Origin: VRUE01 sp045805805
GTDB lineage: Bacteria > Actinomycetota > Thermoleophilia > Solirubrobacterales > 70-9
Assembly (NCBI GenBank): GCA_045805805.1
Contig: JBJMKO010000071.1
Location: forward strand, 49,923-113,922
DNA length: 64,000 nucleotides
Reading direction: 5' to 3'
Positions 57,455 to 64,000 of the stretch are shown one piece after another. The position numbers and the translations under genes were made by a program. Every line of letters begins with the position of its first letter. Position 1 is the stretch's first letter. Below the pieces are notes generated by a model. That model did no database searches. It saw only the letters and a program-made list of their open reading frames with translations, and was not told where the DNA came from.

Positions 57455-58479
57455 TCGAGCTCGACCGAGCCGAAGATGTCCTCGCGGCTCGGTCGCGTGG
57501 TCGGGACCAGTCCGGCGGCGCTGAAGAGACCGTCGACGGCGAGCGCGGCGAGGATCATCGTCAACAGCATCAGGGCGACGATCCGGATCGTGAAGGGCCA
57601 GCCGTAGTACTTGCGGTAGATGGCGACGATCGGCAGCACGATCAGGTCGGCGAAGATGAAGGCCATCACCCCGGCGAAGCTGATCCCGCCCGACCAGAGC
57701 ACCGCGGCGAGGGGGATGTTGCCGATCGAGCAGACGAAGCTGAGCACGGCGATCAGCGGCCCGACGATCACGTTCTCGATCGTGACCACCCAGTCCGGGG
57801 CATCGGTGACGAAGAGGCTGTTGAAGAAATCGTCGCCGAGCAAGCCGATGAAGCCGGCGAGCAGGAAGCCCACACCGATCTCCTTCCACAGCATCTGCCA
57901 GTCGCCGACGAAGTTGTGGGAGACGCCGGTCCAGCTCGAGACGGAGAGGAGGCGCTCTCGCAGGCTCGGCTGGGGGCCCTCGGCATGGCCGTGGTCGTGC
58001 TCGTGCCCTGCGTCGGCCTCCTGCGCGTGGCGGCGCGCCTGCTCCTCCAGCCGCGGCGAGACGAAGGCGCGCAGCAGGATCGTCATCAGCACGATCATCA
58101 CGATGCCGCCGACGTACTCGGCGAGAGTGAACTGCCAGCCGAGCAGCACCCAGAGCACCAGCCCGAGCTCCCAGACCAGGTTGGTCGAGGCGAACTGGAA
58201 GGCGAGCGCGGAAGCGGCCGAGGCCCCCTTCTGGAAGAGGCTCTTGGCGATCGCGATCGCCGCGTAGGAGCAGGAGGAGGAGGCGGCGCCCAGGCCCGTG
58301 GCCCAGGCGACCGGCCTGGCGTCGTCGCCCGCGAGCGTGGCCTGGATCCGCTCGCGCGGCACCCAGGCCTGGACCACGGCGGAGATCGCGAAACCGAGGA
58401 CCAGGGCCCACCAGACCTCGTAGGCCATCAGCAGGGACTGCTTGAGGCCTTCGGCAATCGTGCTCAGGACATCGCCCAT
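57298..58479 (-). CDS. DUF318-type permease with His-rich loop (probable metal or metalloid efflux)
   Basis: A 393-residue membrane protein with eight or more spans, in two related halves. The conserved GLGAASSSCSYAAIAIAKSLF and SFVCSIGNIPLAAVLWSGG blocks match ArsP/DUF318 permeases, which export metalloids or similar. The central loop AGHEHDHGHAEG is His/Asp-rich and could bind metal. ATG 58479. A GC-rich palindrome of CsoR type lies 17 bp upstream, again pointing to metal control. The 3' end overlaps the MFS gene. Confidence 0.82.
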   Translation of the reverse strand: MGDVLSTIAEGLKQSLLMAYEVWWALVLGFAISAVVQAWVPRERIQATLAGDDARPVAWATGLGAASSSCSYAAIAIAKSLFQKGASAASALAFQFASTNLVWELGLVLWVLLGWQFTLAEYVGGIVMIVLMTILLRAFVSPRLEEQARRHAQEADAGHEHDHGHAEGPQPSLRERLLSVSSWTGVSHNFVGDWQMLWKEIGVGFLLAGFIGLLGDDFFNSLFVTDAPDWVVTIENVIVGPLIAVLSFVCSIGNIPLAAVLWSGGISFAGVMAFIFADLIVLPIVAIYRKYYGWPFTIRIVALMLLTMILAALAVDGLFSAAGLVPTTRPSREDIFGSVELDYKLVLNVLGLAVFAVLFWLSGRDGRRPKATCAAHAAESPAEAASSSATRGL

Positions 58480-58495
58480 CGGGTCACCGTAGCAA

Positions 58496-58512
58496 ATACC
58501 CCCTGGGGGTAT
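58496..58512. promoter_or_regulatory. CsoR/RcnR-type operator
   Basis: ATACCCCC-T-GGGGGTAT is a perfect palindrome, 17 bp before the permease ATG. Runs of G/C flanked by TA are typical of operators of copper, nickel or formaldehyde sensors of the CsoR/RcnR/FrmR family. No such regulator gene is in the window. Confidence 0.65.
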
Positions 58513-58516
58513 GTGA

Positions 58517-59827
58517 TCAACCGATGCCGAGGCGCCGGGATCGTTCGACGGCTCGGGCAACGATCTCCTCGAGGTCCGGAACCTCGCCGCCCCGCATCAG
58601 CACCCGTCCGTCGACTACGGTCGTGTCGACGACGGATCCGCTCGCCGCGTAGACCAGGTCGGAATGCAGGTCGCCGAGGCTGAGCTCGGACGTTCCCCCC
58701 CGCAGCAAGAGGAAATCCGCGGGTCCCCCAACCCGGAGCGCATCTCGCTTGGGGGCCATGTCCTCCCGAACTCGATGCGCGTGCGGTGGGACGCTTGTGA
58801 GCAGGGGGGCTTGGGCCCCGGTGGCAATGCGCCAGGCCTCCTCGGCTGGAAGGATCGTCGGGTCACCGGCGGCCTGGCGCTGGGTGAGGGCGAAGACCTT
58901 GAGGTCCGCGAGCAGATCGAGCGAGTCGTTGGATCCCGCGCCATCGGTGCCCAGCCCGATCGCGACGCCCGCCCGCCGGGCGGCCGGGTAGGGAAGGACT
59001 CCGCCGACGGCCAGCTTCATGTTGGCGACCGGATTGGCGACAACCGTGCAGCCACGCTCGGCGACCAGCTCCAGCTCCGCCCGGTCGAGCCATACGCCGT
59101 GGGCGAGGACGGTGCGCGGCCCCAGCATCCCCAGCCGGTCGAGGTAGGCAGCCGGACGCAGCCCGTGCCGATCAAGGCAGTCGCTCACCTCCTGCTCGGT
59201 CTCGGAAAGGTGGATGTGGACCGCCAGCCCACACTCCGCCGCCAGCTCGGCGGTCCAGCGCAGCAGCTCTTCGCTGACCGTGTAGATCGCGTGCGGGGCA
59301 AGGGCACGCTCGACCTCGGGCCCGAGGTCGGCCAGCTCCTCGAGGTCGCCCAGAGCCGTCTCCTGCATCGCCGCCGTTTTGCCGTCGGCGTCGAAGAGCG
59401 GCCCCCCGATCGTCGCCCGCAGTCCCGCGTCGCGCACGGCGCGCGCGGTCGCGCCCGGGTGCCAATACATGTCCCAGAAGCGGGTGGTGCCGGTGCGGAT
59501 CATCTCGGCGCAGGCCAGGCGGGTCCCCCAGTAGACGTCCTCGGGCTCGAGCTTCGCCTCGACCGGCCAGATCACCTCGCGCAGCCAGCGCATCAGCGGC
59601 AGGTCCCCGCCCCAGCCACGGAAGAGGGTCATCGCAGCGTGGGTGTGGCCGTTGACGAGGGACGGGACCAGGAGCGCGCCGGCCGCGTCGATCTTCTCGT
59701 CGCCGGGCTCTGGCCCGACGCCGGGGCCCAGGGCGGCGATCCTGCCGTCCTCGCAACGCACCCCCACGGCTTCACCGTCGAGGACCACCCCGGAGATAGC
59801 GAACGGTGCGGCGATCGTGCCGGTCAC
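58517..59827 (-). CDS. mtaD: MTA/SAH-type adenosine deaminase (amidohydrolase)
   Basis: A 436-residue amidohydrolase: metal ligands in NGHTHAAM, the catalytic HIHLSETEQEV (His and Glu), LAHGVWLD and the late GLGTDGAGSNDSLDLL. These match 5'-methylthioadenosine/S-adenosylhomocysteine deaminases of the ATZ/TRZ group. GTG 59827 overlaps the stop of the phosphorylase gene by 4 bp. Together they could turn MTA to MTI and then to hypoxanthine and methylthioribose-1-phosphate. Confidence 0.82.
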   Translation of the reverse strand: MTGTIAAPFAISGVVLDGEAVGVRCEDGRIAALGPGVGPEPGDEKIDAAGALLVPSLVNGHTHAAMTLFRGWGGDLPLMRWLREVIWPVEAKLEPEDVYWGTRLACAEMIRTGTTRFWDMYWHPGATARAVRDAGLRATIGGPLFDADGKTAAMQETALGDLEELADLGPEVERALAPHAIYTVSEELLRWTAELAAECGLAVHIHLSETEQEVSDCLDRHGLRPAAYLDRLGMLGPRTVLAHGVWLDRAELELVAERGCTVVANPVANMKLAVGGVLPYPAARRAGVAIGLGTDGAGSNDSLDLLADLKVFALTQRQAAGDPTILPAEEAWRIATGAQAPLLTSVPPHAHRVREDMAPKRDALRVGGPADFLLLRGGTSELSLGDLHSDLVYAASGSVVDTTVVDGRVLMRGGEVPDLEEIVARAVERSRRLGIG

Positions 59828-60501
59828 CGCCCCACCGCGCCGAGCCGCGGCAGCACCGCCGCCAGCCCGTCGTGCAGCAGCAGGGCGTTGGCGGCGCGAG
59901 CCGCCTCGAGCTCGAGGATCTCCAGCGAGCCGGTGCCGATTCCGTTGGCAAGGTTGTCGACGAGGCAGACCGCGGCGTAAGCGAGGCCCAGCTCGCCGGC
60001 GACGATGCACTCCGAGCCGATCGTCATCCCGACCACGTCTGCGTAATCGGCCATCAGCCGGATCTCGGCGGGCGTCTCGAAGCGGGGACCGATCGCCTGC
60101 CAGTAGACGCCTCCGTCGCGCAGCTCGCCCGCGCTCAACGGCCAGGCGGCAAGGACTTCGCGACGCAGGCCGGACGCAAACCCCGGCACGCCGTGGGCAT
60201 GCTCGTCGGAGAAAATCGAGAGACCGAGGTGCAGGGCGATGAAGTCGTCAGGGCAGACCAGGCTCCCCACCGCAAGAGCAGGGCTGAGCGAGCCGACCGA
60301 GCCGATCGCGAGCACGCGGTCACAGCCCTGCTCCACGAGCGACCTCAGGTTGGCCGCGTAGTCGATTTCGTGCGGAAGCCGGTAGACGCCCTCGCCGTGA
60401 CGCTGCATGATCGCGGCGCCATGCTCGGCGGCCGCCGCGGCGATCGTCTTGCCGCTCGGCCCCAGCCCGCTGCTGCCAAGTATCACCGCCAGCCGTCCCA
60501 T
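59824..60501 (-). CDS. MTAP/MTIP-type nucleoside phosphorylase
   Basis: A 225-residue phosphorylase of the MTAP/PNP family: phosphate site ILGSSGLG, IGSVGSLSPALAVGSLV, then ETPAEIRLMADY and TIGSECIVAGELGLAYA. At the base-binding region it has CLVDNLANGIG; human MTAP has two Asp there for adenine, and here the second is missing. This suits a 6-oxopurine such as methylthioinosine, the product of the deaminase encoded next in the operon. ATG 60501. Aminofutalosine-type substrates are an alternative. Confidence 0.78.
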   Translation of the reverse strand: MGRLAVILGSSGLGPSGKTIAAAAAEHGAAIMQRHGEGVYRLPHEIDYAANLRSLVEQGCDRVLAIGSVGSLSPALAVGSLVCPDDFIALHLGLSIFSDEHAHGVPGFASGLRREVLAAWPLSAGELRDGGVYWQAIGPRFETPAEIRLMADYADVVGMTIGSECIVAGELGLAYAAVCLVDNLANGIGTGSLEILELEAARAANALLLHDGLAAVLPRLGAVGR

Positions 60502-60564
60502 GGCGCCGATCCTACGCGCATGGCGAGGACGGACAGGCGGCACTCGCTCCCTTATGGTGCAGGG

Positions 60565-61053
60565 GTGGCCGATCGCCAGTCGGAGAGAGAAGAGAGCGAG
60601 AGCGAACGACTCGACCGCAACCTCAGCGAGCTCCTCCAGGAGCTACGCGTGGCGTTGCCCGGCGTCCAGGTGCTGTTCGCCTTTCTCCTCGCGGTGCCCT
60701 TTCAGCAGAACTTCACGAAAATCACACCCTTCCAGGAGAGGGTTTATTTCGCCACCCTGCTCCTCACCGCGATCTCGGCTGTCCTCCTCATCTCCCCCTC
60801 CGCCTACCACAGGATGACCTTCCGCATGCAGCAGAAGGACGACCTGATCTTTCTCGCCAACAAGCTCGCGATCGCCGGCCTCGGCTGCCTGGCGCTGGCG
60901 ATGACGGGGGCGATCATGCTGATCACCGACGTGTTGTTCGGCGGCGCCGCGACCGTCGTCACCAGCGCCGCGACGCTGCTGATGTTCGCAACCTTCTGGT
61001 ACGCGCTGCCACTTCAGCGCCGGCTCAGTCTTGCGAAGAGTGAGCGGCCCTGA
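60565..61053 (+). CDS. DUF6328-type membrane protein
   Basis: A 162-residue protein. The charged N-terminus (SEREESESERLDRNLSEL) is followed by four predicted spans, the first GVQVLFAFLLAVPFQQNFTK, a pattern seen in DUF6328 proteins. Function unknown. GTG 60565 diverges from the phosphorylase gene. Its last 29 bp overlap the end of the convergent HD-domain gene. Confidence 0.72.
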   Translation: MADRQSEREESESERLDRNLSELLQELRVALPGVQVLFAFLLAVPFQQNFTKITPFQERVYFATLLLTAISAVLLISPSAYHRMTFRMQQKDDLIFLANKLAIAGLGCLALAMTGAIMLITDVLFGGAATVVTSAATLLMFATFWYALPLQRRLSLAKSERP

Positions 61054-61642
61054 AGCGATCGCCCCAGAGGCCGACCATCTCGTCGGCGAATTCATCGGTG
61101 AGCGGCATCTCCTCGGCTTCGTCAAAGAGCATTTCGAGGTCCAGCTCCCAGACGTAGATCTTCAGGTCGAGAGTTACCGCGAGTTCGCTGCTGACGCCCT
61201 CTTCGATCAGCTCATAGGCCTCGCGAAGCGTCATCACGTTGGTCCTTTTGTCGGCGGCGAAGATCGCCATCGCGTCGGGCCCCGCCTTCGCGACTCGCCA
61301 GCGGTGCTCGTTCTTTCGCTCCTCGTAATCGTCGATCGTCTCATCTTCGGTCAGCGCCTCGACCAGATCCGCCACCCGCTCGCCGAAGCGCTCTCGTATC
61401 TCGCTCGCCTCTACGTCGCTCTTCTCGACCACGTCGTGAAGCAGGGCAGCGGCCAGCACCTCGTCGCCGTAGCGATGCCCGACCAGGATCTCGGCGACCG
61501 CGAGCGGGTGCGCGATGTAAGGCAATCCGTCGCTGCCGCGGCGAAGTTGGCCGGCGTGAGCGCGGCGAGCCGTCTCCAGGGCTTCCTTGACCAGTTCCGA
61601 TCTCTCGATCGCTGCCTCGATCCCAGGAGTCGACGACATCAA
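61025..61642 (-). CDS. HD-domain protein, small alarmone hydrolase-like (SpoT/MESH1 type)
   Basis: A 205-residue single HD domain: YIAHPLAVAEIL, LLHDVVEKSDVEASEI (HD pair), the long loop VEALTEDETIDDYEERK, and AADKRTNV matching the SpoT hydrolase DKxxN motif. There is no synthetase domain. It probably removes pyrophosphate from (p)ppGpp or a related alarmone. ATG 61642. It is convergent with the DUF6328 gene. Confidence 0.82.
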   Translation of the reverse strand: MMSSTPGIEAAIERSELVKEALETARRAHAGQLRRGSDGLPYIAHPLAVAEILVGHRYGDEVLAAALLHDVVEKSDVEASEIRERFGERVADLVEALTEDETIDDYEERKNEHRWRVAKAGPDAMAIFAADKRTNVMTLREAYELIEEGVSSELAVTLDLKIYVWELDLEMLFDEAEEMPLTDEFADEMVGLWGDRFRAAHSSQD

Positions 61643-61685
61643 GTCGCAGCGTAGCGGGCACCGCGAATCGGTCTGATTCTGGTAC

Positions 61686-62561
61686 TCAGCTTGCAGCGGC
61701 GGCTGTCCGCGCGGGCAGCTCGTACTCCGCCCGCTCCACTGCCAGCTCGATTCCGCCCGGCTCGCCCCCCAGCGCCCCCCAACGCTCCGACGCTTCGCGG
61801 CCGAGCAGGTCGAGCTGCTCGTCCGAGTGCATCGGATCGTGGTGGAAGAGGGCTGTGCGGCGAGCGCCCGAGCGGTGGGCGAAGGAGACTGCGTGCGAGA
61901 GGGATGAGTGGCCCCAGCCGATGTGGTCGGGGTACTCGGCCTCGGTGTACTGGCCGTCGTGGATCAGCAGGGAGGCATCGCGAGCGAGCGCCAGGCCGGA
62001 GATCCAGTCCTCCTCGAGCGTGTCGAGGTCGGCACCGAGGGCGGGCTCGTGGTCGGGTATGTAGGCAAGCGAGGAGTCGCCGTCGTCGATGCGGTAGCCG
62101 AGGGTGGGGCCGCGGTGGGCGACCGAGGCGGCGCGGATCCGCGCCGGGCCGATCTCCCACTCGGCCTGCGGGCAGTGGCGGAAGGAGACGTCGCAGGGCA
62201 GCTCGCGGACCTCGACCGGCGAGAGCGGCGCCGAGATGTAGCGGGCGATGCGGTCGCGCAGCGAAGCCTCCGGCGAGGCCGGGCCCCAGATCACGATCTC
62301 GGTCTGGGGGCGGAAGGCCGGGGCGAAGAAGACCAGGCCCTGGATGTGGTCGAGGTGGAGGTGGGTGAGGAGGATGTGGAGGCGAGCCGGCTCGGCGGCT
62401 AGGGCGAGCCCGAGGCTGCGGATGCCGGTGCCGGCGTCGAGCGCCAGCAGCGAGCCGTCCGAGAGGGTGACGCCGACGCAGGAGGTGTTGCCGCCATAGC
62501 GGATCGTCTCCGGCCCCGGGGAGGGGATCGAGCCGCGCGTGCCCCAGAGCTTGACCTTCAT
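61686..62561 (-). CDS. MBL-fold hydrolase (PhnP/RNase Z-like)
   Basis: A 291-residue metallo-beta-lactamase-fold protein. It opens KVKLWGTRGSIPSPGPETIRYGGNTSC, read in pieces, has LLTHLHLDHIQGL, LAYIPDHEP and LIHDGQYTEAEY, and a later His in GWGHSSLSHAV. This subgroup resembles PhnP-type phosphodiesterases and cyclic-nucleotide-type hydrolases. ATG 62561, directly after the PAS gene stop, with that gene's last codons supplying the ribosome site. Confidence 0.8.
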   Translation of the reverse strand: MKVKLWGTRGSIPSPGPETIRYGGNTSCVGVTLSDGSLLALDAGTGIRSLGLALAAEPARLHILLTHLHLDHIQGLVFFAPAFRPQTEIVIWGPASPEASLRDRIARYISAPLSPVEVRELPCDVSFRHCPQAEWEIGPARIRAASVAHRGPTLGYRIDDGDSSLAYIPDHEPALGADLDTLEEDWISGLALARDASLLIHDGQYTEAEYPDHIGWGHSSLSHAVSFAHRSGARRTALFHHDPMHSDEQLDLLGREASERWGALGGEPGGIELAVERAEYELPARTAAAAS

Positions 62562-62562
62562 C

Positions 62563-62979
62563 TCAGCCCACCGGTCCGTTGGGCGAGGCAGCCGGCCAGA
62601 AGACGGCGATCGCCCCTTGGGAGCCGTGCGCGGTGAGGATCGGGAAGGCCGATGCTTCGACCTGGTGGCGGGCACCGTCGGCGGAGCTGATCTCGAAGTC
62701 GGCGTGGGCAGGGCGGCCGTTGCGCACCGCGACTACCAGCGGCAGCTCGTCGTAGGGGATCGGCTCGCCGCCCTCGTCGAAGGGACCAAACAGCGAGCCC
62801 CACTCGTCGGGCCCGACGGCTCCCAGCTCCTCAAAGCGCTTGCCCAGCAGCATCCCGGCGGCCTCGTTGTAGAAGACGAGGACGCCACCCTCGTCGACCA
62901 GGAAGGCCGGAGTCGAGAGCGCAGACATCAGGTTGCGAGCCAGGATCAGCTCGAGGGGCCTCTGCGTCACGGTTGTCAC
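62563..62979 (-). CDS. PAS domain protein
   Basis: A 138-residue single PAS domain: STPAFLVDEGGVLVFYNEAAGMLLG, read in pieces, then GEPIPYDELPLVVAVRNGRPAHADFEI in pieces and FPILTAHGSQGAIAVFW. There is no output domain. It ends 1 bp before the MBL-fold gene, so it may sense a ligand for that enzyme or act as a partner. GTG at 62979 is chosen; a later in-frame ATG would remove the first helix. Confidence 0.75.
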   Translation of the reverse strand: MTTVTQRPLELILARNLMSALSTPAFLVDEGGVLVFYNEAAGMLLGKRFEELGAVGPDEWGSLFGPFDEGGEPIPYDELPLVVAVRNGRPAHADFEISSADGARHQVEASAFPILTAHGSQGAIAVFWPAASPNGPVG

Positions 62980-63141
62980 TTTAGATAGTTGGGATTGCCC
63001 ACGGCCAGGGTGGGCGGCCGCGGATCGAGCCGAGCAACGGGACGGGTTAGCTTCGAACCCGGGCGCTCCCGACTGCGTGAGGTTGATCACTTTGCCTCGC
63101 TGTCGTGGGTCGCGGTTGGGATCGAGTACGGTCCGCTCCCG

Positions 63142-63810
63142 ATGGAGGGCGCCACCCAAGCGCAGACCGACGATCCGGCGATCGAGCCCGCGCGCGAGCC
63201 GAGCCCGATGTACAGGGCTGCGATGGCGGCCTGCCGGCCGGCGATGGTCTGGGGTCGGCTGGAGGTGGAGGGACTCGAGGCGCTGCCCGAGAGCGGGCCG
63301 GTGCTGGTCGTGGGCAACCACGACAGTCACTGGGACCCGGTCACGGTCGGCGTCGCCGCGATCCGGCGACGCCAGATCAAAGCGCTGGCGAAGGCAGAAC
63401 TCTGGAATGTGCGCGGCCTGGCCCCGGTCCTCAACGGCATGGGCCAGATCCCGATCGAGCGCGGTGCCGGCGATGCCGATGCCCTTGCCCGCGCGATCGA
63501 GGAACTGCGGCGCGGCGCCTGTATCGGCGTCTTCCCCGAGGGCACGCGCTCGCGCGGCAGGGAGTTGCGGGCGCGCAGCGGTGTCGGCCGCCTCGCTCTC
63601 GAGGTGCCCGAGGCGAAGCTGGTCTGCGTAGCGGTCGAGGGCACGACCGGCTACACGCGCTTCCCGCGCCGCCCCCGGGTTCACACCCGCTTCTTCGAGC
63701 CGGCGAGCGGCCAGGCCCAGCCCGGCGAGGAGCCGGGAGAGCTGGCGGCTCGGCTCTTGGCGGAGATTCGCCAGCTGGTCCCGCCGGTCAGTCTCGGTCG
63801 GAAGTCTTAG
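63142..63810 (+). CDS. plsC: 1-acyl-sn-glycerol-3-phosphate acyltransferase (PlsC-like)
   Basis: A 222-residue acyltransferase with block I NHDSHWD (H-x4-D), block II LNGMGQIPIERG and block III VFPEGTRSRG. It adds a second acyl chain to lysophosphatidic acid at the membrane. ATG 63142 is the first start that avoids overlap with the divergent PAS gene's promoter; the frame is open further upstream. A family C repeat follows its stop. Confidence 0.85.
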   Translation: MEGATQAQTDDPAIEPAREPSPMYRAAMAACRPAMVWGRLEVEGLEALPESGPVLVVGNHDSHWDPVTVGVAAIRRRQIKALAKAELWNVRGLAPVLNGMGQIPIERGAGDADALARAIEELRRGACIGVFPEGTRSRGRELRARSGVGRLALEVPEAKLVCVAVEGTTGYTRFPRRPRVHTRFFEPASGQAQPGEEPGELAARLLAEIRQLVPPVSLGRKS

Positions 63811-63837
63811 GCTGCCGATTTCTTGCGCTGGGGTGGG

Positions 63838-63983
63838 GGGAGCCTGGCCGCCCTCCAGTCGAATTGACACCCCATGCGCTTCGCGCATGGGGTGAACCTT
63901 GAGCGCGGCCTTCGGCCGCGCGATAACCGGATTGCATTTCCGCCGCCTTCGGCGACTTTCGCCTGGAGGGCGGCCAGGCTCCC
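63838..63983. repeat. Family C multi-hairpin repeat, copy C3
   Basis: Arms 63838-63858 and 63963-63983 are a perfect 21-bp inverted repeat identical to those of C1, 33 kb away. The internal blocks TCGAATTGA and CCGGATTGCATTTCCGCC are kept, while the inner hairpins differ (CCCCATGCGCTTCGCGCATGGGG, read in halves, and GCGCGGCCTTCGGCCGCGC). It begins 27 bp after the plsC stop, the same spacing as C1 after the multicopper oxidase. Confidence 0.87.
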
Positions 63984-64000
63984 TCGACACGCCCCCGATA

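Noticed and set aside
63040..63075. Possible tRNA T arm (GGTTAGCTTCGAACCCGGG)
   Set aside because: No acceptor, D or anticodon arm can be drawn around it.

Overview
The window is about 64 kb of gene-dense, high-GC DNA with many GTG and TTG starts and short or overlapping intergenic spaces. It carries a ChdC-type coproheme decarboxylase, an FprA-type reductase, a PimA-like glycosyltransferase, HxlR-SCP2 and DUF3618/holin-like genes, and nothing typical of an outer membrane. This fits an actinobacterium. The cyclase-AAA-TPR regulator and the general gene mix suggest the Thermoleophilia/Solirubrobacterales side of the phylum, but that placement is inference. No transposase, integrase, phage module or CRISPR array was seen.

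Layout. 1-3350: end of an acyl-CoA carboxylase operon (carboxyltransferase, BKACE, CoA-transferase, MerR regulator). 3465-6497: large cyclase-AAA-TPR protein. 6785-9725: nitrilase and TetR gene behind a TetR-type palindrome, then small membrane proteins, BolA and a CGFS glutaredoxin. 9729-12656: lipoproteins, an A-type Fe-S carrier, DegV. 12659-19659: FprA reductase, PAS protein, ChdC, a phosphatase-like membrane protein and a GT4 fused to a flippase-like membrane domain. 19722-23002: HxlR-SCP2 regulator, Baeyer-Villiger-type monooxygenase, flavodoxin-like reductase. 23066-31579: exonuclease, ABC exporter, ferritin-like protein, carboxyltransferase, cupredoxin plus multicopper oxidase, glyoxalase. 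31621-38719: class A PBP, CorA, and a complete sulfate importer (sbp-cysTWA). 40053-46204: pstSCAB run together with four envelope-protein genes. 46319-53288: PRTase, SpoU methylase, NlpC/P60 protein, MBL-rhodanese protein, acetyl-CoA synthetase. 53404-58479: voltage-sensor-type channel, a tRNA-like gene with a structured leader, DUF2332, MarR-MFS pair, a metal-type permease. 58517-63810: MTA/SAH deaminase plus nucleoside phosphorylase, small alarmone hydrolase-like HD protein, MBL and PAS proteins, acyltransferase.

The most unusual content is not protein-coding. Three families of palindromic repeats are placed by rule. Family A (five copies, about 110-122 bp) fills three convergent gaps, in two of them from stop codon to stop codon, and two more copies lie in frame inside one gene; its outer arms differ between copies yet still pair within each copy. 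Family B (four copies, about 34-52 bp) lies 5' of genes. Family C (three copies, about 150 bp, multi-hairpin) lies 3' of genes. Separately, 54305-54508 on the minus strand holds a class II tRNA-like gene with an 8-bp acceptor and 4-bp T stem, followed by an RNA with mutually exclusive antiterminator and terminator pairings. That RNA contains a 20-nt perfect complement of the tRNA anticodon arm and sits just upstream of a channel gene with an abnormal selectivity filter.
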